A stretch of DNA of 64,000 nt from Botrytis cinerea B05.10 (lineage: Eukaryota; Ascomycota; Leotiomycetes; Helotiales; Sclerotiniaceae), in assembly GCF_000143535.2 (NCBI RefSeq), contig NC_037323.1:1860001-1924000 (forward strand), read 5' to 3'. The position numbers and the translations under genes are program-made. Below are positions 58,868 through 64,000 of this stretch, one piece after another. The notes under the pieces were generated by a model that was not told the DNA's origin, did not search any database, and was given only the letters and a program-made list of their open reading frames with translations. The number at the start of each line of letters is the position of its first letter. Position 1 is the first letter of the stretch.

Positions 58868-61273
58868 ATGGCAACATCACAAGAAGCAATTGATGCTTTT
58901 AGTGCGGCTGGCGGGAGCGGTCAAGATACACAAAATGATGCAATTTCCAATCCGATTGAAGTTGATGTAATGGCCCTACAAGAGTTGTTTGAGATTCAAA
59001 GCTTACTAGCAAAGGATAACGACACACTTGAGAACGATTCCGCATTTGGTGGACCTGCAGCGTAGGTAATCACCAAAGTCTTCAAACGTAAACTAATATC
59101 AGCATAGGAGCAATACGAGTAAGACATCGTTAACGTCTGGAATCACTCGATATAGGTGAGTACTCCCATAGTTTTTGCCGGAAGTATATACGCTGATCCA
59201 GCATTCTAGAGAAGAGGTATGGTTTCGTATACTTGAAGCGATTAAATATACTTATACCTTTTAGAATGGTCGGAGATACCATGCTTATAGAGATGGCAAA
59301 TATCTGATGGTAAGATCTATTGCTAGTACTATCCACACAAAAGTACTGAAAATCCAAGCCCAACGATGATGATGAGCAAGATCGTATGGATCTAGTATGT
59401 ATATGAACATTTCAATTCTGGTGAGACCGGTCTGATGGATAACCAAAGCTTCATCACGTTTTCAATCTCGTTCTAGATGGGAAGCTATACTTGGCTCCAA
59501 TCGAGAACCCTCAACGGGTACTTGATGTTGGAACCGGTACTGGAATTTGGGCAATTGATTTCGCCGAGTATGTTCTTGTCAGCTTGAAGAATGAGGCCTT
59601 TCTAACTTCGTTTCTAGTCAATATCCTTCGTCGCATGTTGTGGGCTGTGACTTATCCCCAATTCAGCCTGGCTGGTACGGTATCATCCTATTCTTGGACG
59701 AATGTTTGCTAAGCTTTTTGTAGGATCCCACCGAACCTTGAATTCGAGGTAGGCCAGTATTTTTGAGTGATTGAATCAGAATCAAAGCACTGATCAAGAT
59801 TAGATCGATGATGTCGAAGATACATGGCGTTATAGTCAGAAATTTGATTTTATACACATTCGCTCATTGGGTGGTTCTATTGCTTCTTGGTATGTATCAT
59901 GAATACGTTCGTGACGGGATGATAAATGATTACAATACATTGTATTGACTATTTATTCCAGGCCTCATCTTCTAGATCAAGCTCGTGATAATTTGAATGA
60001 AGGAGGTTATATCGAGCTTGTGGATTTCGAATAGTGTGTCTCAACTTCATTCCATCCTCCCTCTTCTTTGAATCTTCATTCTATGAGGCCTTACCCATCA
60101 CTTGAACGATTCCAATCTAAACCTTTACCACAGTCATGGATACTCAGACGATGGGACAGGAGAGGTACGTATTATTCGAAGCCCGACTACTTTGCAACTT
60201 TAACGTCCACTAACCACTCAACAGCTAGCTCCATCGTTCCAAAAGTGGCAAGCGGGCCTTGATGAAGCATCCAAATTATTCGGTCGAGATTTAAATGTCG
60301 CCATGAAATTTAAAGATTGGTTGGAAGAAGCTGGATTCGAAGCAGTGGTGGAGAGACATTGGAGAGTACGTTACACTCTCTACCTTGGATAAACGAAATG
60401 GATGCAAATGGATATCTATCTCGGGTATTGAATAAGTCCCAAGAGTGACTTGCACTTCTAGATCTCCTTGTTTAAAAAAAACCGGACACATTCTTCTTTC
60501 TTTTATTCCATGTCTGAATTCATTCGATTATTATCTCTTTTATGTTCGTGGAATCTGACTAACCATCATCTAGCTCCCCATGGCCCCCTGGGCTCGGGAC
60601 CGTCGCAATAAGGAAATTGGCCTCTATTTGCAACAAAACATGTTAGACGCAACTGTCGCGTACGGAATGGCGCACTTCACAAGGATATTAGGATGGAGTC
60701 CTGAAGAGTTAGTCTTCTTCTTTACACTCACCCACACGCTTCATTCCTCACTTTCAATTCTCATCCTCTCGCACTGACAATCCACCCTTCACGTATCTCA
60801 GACTTCTAAGATGATCATCCCAAGCTAACCACCATAATGCCCAAAACAGATACCAAGTTCTCGCCGCCGGCGTCCGCAACGAATTCAAAGATCCCCGCGT
60901 CCACAATTGGTGTAACATGTACATAGTATACGGACGCAAACCCATCAGTAGCGGAGAGGAAACTATCTCGCCTGCATTAGGAGCACCTGTGCTTTCTACT
61001 GGTGCTGATTTAATTTCTGGTAACGAGACAAGGTATGCAGGGAGGGGTAAGAATAAGGATAAGGAGGTGGAAAGTGCGAATGTAGGAGAAGAGAAAGTAA
61101 GCGGGAAGGCAACGGAACAGGAGAGGAGAGACGAGAGCGATATTGCAGCAGCGGTTAAAGAAGCGGCGGATAATGTGATGGCGCAGGGAAAGGGGAAGAG
61201 TAAGGTTTTGGAGGTTGTGGGGGAGGGGGGCGCGCTAGGAATTGCACCGGGGAAGGGAAAAAGTGTGAAATGA
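58868..61273 (+). CDS. SAM-dependent methyltransferase, LaeA/UMTA-like, 14 exons
   Basis: Class I methyltransferase, 472 aa. Exons: 58868-59061, 59108-59155, 59210-59216, 59265-59309, 59359-59394, 59449-59567, 59618-59674, 59724-59748, 59804-59889, 59962-60033, 60134-60164, 60225-60365, 60574-60707, 60850-61273. Family hallmarks: [19 protein letters not shown], then SAM motif [55 protein letters not shown], the [11 protein letters not shown] segment, [14 protein letters not shown], and MYIVYGRKP. Beyond this usual end is an extra Lys/Glu/Gly-rich tail of about 110 residues. Exon 3 is a 7-nt microexon (AGAAGAG). Most frame segments would look like noise without splicing. The target is unknown; many relatives influence or belong to secondary metabolism. 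It converges on the P450 at the right end. Confidence 0.9.
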
Positions 61274-61671
61274 CTTCGTTGGAGGAAAGGAAAATGAGGA
61301 GATGATATAAATGGAGCTGGAATTGGATGGCATACGGTTCCATGATATTGATGAGGAAAAAGTGTCGGGAGATGAGGAGATAAATTAACGTGGGAAATAG
61401 ATGGTGGTAGGGATTTAAGAGTTTCATTTTCAGTTATGGTCAACTTAATGTAGTGGAGGGAAATGGAATGAAAATTCAATGATAGGAGATATTGATTAGC
61501 ACAAGGATATGGATATAAATATAGCTAATTCAATCTTATAATATGAAGTAGTTCGGCTAGAGTAGGATATCTATGGGAATCCCATTCAATGGTGTGTCTT
61601 CACTATTTCTTAAGTCATAAAACAACATTGATATATTTGCCAATTTGGTACCGCAAAACCCAGAATAATGT

Positions 61672-61713
<42 letters not shown>

Positions 61714-61897
61714 CAAAAATTCACAATCGGAGAATAATCATCAATCCTGCTACCAACTTCCAACTTCCAACTTCCACGTAATCATAATATATCCCATCTC
61801 ATTTCGTCCCACCTCACCTCACCACCTAACACCACCCAATTTCCACACACTCCTCAAAATCCCAGCAAAGAGTCTCCCTTCCCACGCTCCCAAGAAA
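61274..61897. other. Convergent 3' region with T/A homopolymer
   Basis: 624 bp between the methyltransferase and P450 stop codons; contains the T21A19 block at 61671-61710. No gene seen. Confidence 0.5.
61671..61710. repeat. T21A19 homopolymer palindrome
   Basis: Twenty-one T followed directly by nineteen A, a perfect inverted repeat between two convergent genes. Its exact length should be treated with caution, since sequencing and assembly are unreliable in such runs. Confidence 0.8.
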
Positions 61898-64000
61898 CTA
61901 ACGCAACAAAACCCTCACCCCTCTACTATCACTTCCCGGCTGCGGCAAAAAATAATCCCGCTTTACCATGACATCTCTCTCGAAATCCGTCTCGTAGAGC
62001 TGGATTCGGAAACGCGATACCACGACTGCGAGGGCGAGGTGGATTTCCGCTTTTGCGAGACTGTGTGTGGGGTGGAGTGTGTTAGCCAACGGTGGATATA
62101 AGTATGGGATAGAGAGGGATGTGGATAGGGAAGTTCAGGCTAATTAGGGAATTGAAAAAGAAGAGAAGATATACGTACACCTGGCCAATACAACTCCTTG
62201 CCCCTCGCGAAAAAGTAACAAGATACTTCTCAAGAGCATGGTTAATAGTCCCATTCTCCAAAATCCATCTTTCGGGAATAAATTGATGGGAGGAAGGGAA
62301 GATTTGTTCATTGTGATGTTGAAGCATGGTGCTCATTCCGACGGGTGTCTATTGGAAGGAATGTATTAGAATAGACTTTGGAGAGACGAGTAAGGTGCGT
62401 GGGAGAATAACGTACGCCGGCGGGGATTTCCCATTTACCATATCGCAAGTTCTCTTTGGGTGCGATGCGAGCTAGTCGACTTGAGACGCCGTAGGAAAGA
62501 CTTTTGTTCATTATCATCGAGCCACATTTAGGTTGTATATGGTATCAAACTAACCGTAATCCTTCAAGGGCACAAGCATTCTAGAGCTCGAGTCAGTCCT
62601 ATACATCCCTCATCTATGATCTCTAATATACTCACCAAATAAACCAATCTCTCCACCATCCCCAGCTCCAATTTCTTGAACCCCCCATCCTCTCCCCCAT
62701 CCTCTCTCATTTCGAATCCCACACCCCTTAATTCTTCCCTCAACTTCTCATACCTCACCGCATCAATAGCTAAATAGTACATCAAAATCATCAAGGCATG
62801 AGCCGTCGTATCCGTACCCGCCCCGATGATATTAATAGCCTCCTGACTCATGTTAGAAAACTTCTTTTCGCTATCCGGCAAAGAAGAGGAGAGGAAATTA
62901 TGAAATATGGTGCGTGGGAAGCCATCGATTGGGATGTCGACTGGGAGGATGTTGCCAGAAAGGATTTCGCGGATTTGGGTGCGAATTTTCTGAGCGGGTA
63001 CTTGTTAGCTGGGAATTGGCGAGGAGAAAGAATTAGAACAAAGGCATAGAGAAAAGAGGGGAGTACATTATTATGGTCAAGCGTAAGAATGGCACCCGGA
63101 GCATATCTATTTAGTATCCAGTGCGGAGCATGTTCCAGCAAGGTATAGAAACTTGGGAAAAACTTGGCCCATTTTGATATGACAGATATAGCAACAAAGG
63201 TTTGTGCCCATGAGGGATTAAAATCTGGAGTCTGTAGGAGTCTATTAGAAGTGTTCTCAAACGAGAAGGGTGAGATGTACATCGAGATGGTTCCAACAAC
63301 GATTGGTTGCGTACAGTGTAACAATGTCGGCCGTATAACATTGAAATGGAAGGCGAATGTTAAGCGGTTGATTCGTGTTACGAAACTCCTCGAGACGTGA
63401 TGAGAGTTTCTCGACCTATGAAGAGATAGAGAGATTAAGACTGACCAATAGCACTTCAGATTGGTGTGAAAGGAGAACCCCTAAACAGCCACTGAGAGCA
63501 GACGAATGCTTTAGATCTGACAATGTAGTGGATAGATGACTCACCATAGATGTTAACATAGGGGAAAGGCGATCTATCGAAGCTTTCGAGAAGAATGGAT
63601 TGAGTGCAGACCTTCTCATTCGATGAACATAGTGATCCTCGGCTCCGAATTCTGTATCTGGCGTATTGAACTGTGCTGTGTAGAACGGATCTTTGTTTCT
63701 CACGGCATTATAAGAGAATAGGGTGTTATAGTATTCGGGATCACTGACGTGAATTTCATTTGGCCCAATCCGGATGATTGGACCTAATTAGAGTATTCAG
63801 TATGATGGTACGTAGTCTTCTGAAGTATCGATTGGCCAATTGACATACCATATTTTTCGTGCCACTGTGCAATCTTGAGGAAGTACTGGCCTGATTGGAT
63901 GCATTCATAATAAAATTCCGACCAGAGGGTGACTGCAGGCAATAGAGGACCCGGAAATCTGGATAGTGGGTGGAAGTAAAGACGATATACAACGCCCAAG
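61898..64000 (-). CDS. Cytochrome P450, N-terminus beyond the window
   Basis: Haem monooxygenase, probably ER-bound; 495 residues visible. Exons: 64000-63849 (continues out), 63783-63545, 63415-63281, 63231-63067, 62989-62636, 62580-62555, 62500-62416, 62348-62179, 62060-61898. Seen in order: [19 protein letters not shown] (proline hinge), [30 protein letters not shown]-helix [12 protein letters not shown]-helix EGLR, FIPERW, and the haem loop [11 protein letters not shown] with Cys ligand. The last intron has two possible donors; the GTACGT at 62178 keeps the frame. One exon is 26 nt. It resembles CYP58-like (trichodiene oxygenase-type) fungal P450s, but the family is inferred. All catalytic motifs are intact. 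Missing: the membrane anchor and start codon. Confidence 0.92.

Overview
The window looks like nuclear DNA of a filamentous ascomycete. Genes have short (about 45-130 bp) GT-AG introns, the housekeeping genes are clearly fungal, and the accessory genes are typical of fungi (a DMATS-type prenyltransferase, cytochromes P450, a LaeA-like methyltransferase). The overall style fits a Leotiomycete such as Botrytis or Sclerotinia, but that placement is inference. No tRNA, rRNA or CRISPR array was recognised.

Layout. (1) 1-14.6 kb is a normal gene arm: an unrecognised 765-residue protein, NHP2 (H/ACA snoRNP), QCR8 (complex III) divergent from prohibitin PHB1, a broken P450, a Rossmann-fold reductase-like gene and a DMATS-type aromatic prenyltransferase. 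(2) 14.6-48.9 kb is a 34-kb, extremely AT-rich island with no intact gene. It is built of decayed, apparently RIP-mutated DNA transposons: two full-length pogo/Fot1-like copies with recognisable transposase remnants, three further TA-flanked inverted-repeat elements, another inverted-repeat pair, several solitary ends, and a long inverted-repeat family (R1) at both edges. Its middle carries a dense cluster of the palindrome TACCTAGGTA. It may be a regional centromere or a transposon graveyard. (3) 48.9-64 kb is a second gene arm: a small duplicated-motif protein, a TrhO/TSTD2-like rhodanese protein, an SDR, a kynurenine aminotransferase, DSC E3 ligase subunit 3, a 14-exon LaeA-like methyltransferase and a P450 that runs off the right end.

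How the genes relate. QCR8 and PHB1 share a 279-bp promoter and both act in the mitochondrial inner membrane. The P450 pseudogene, the Rossmann-fold gene and the prenyltransferase lie next to the island and could be the remains of a small secondary-metabolite locus. The methyltransferase and the second P450 converge at the right end and could belong to another. Exon structures were derived by hand from splice signals, reading-frame continuity and family motifs. Each spliced model closes in frame, except the broken P450.
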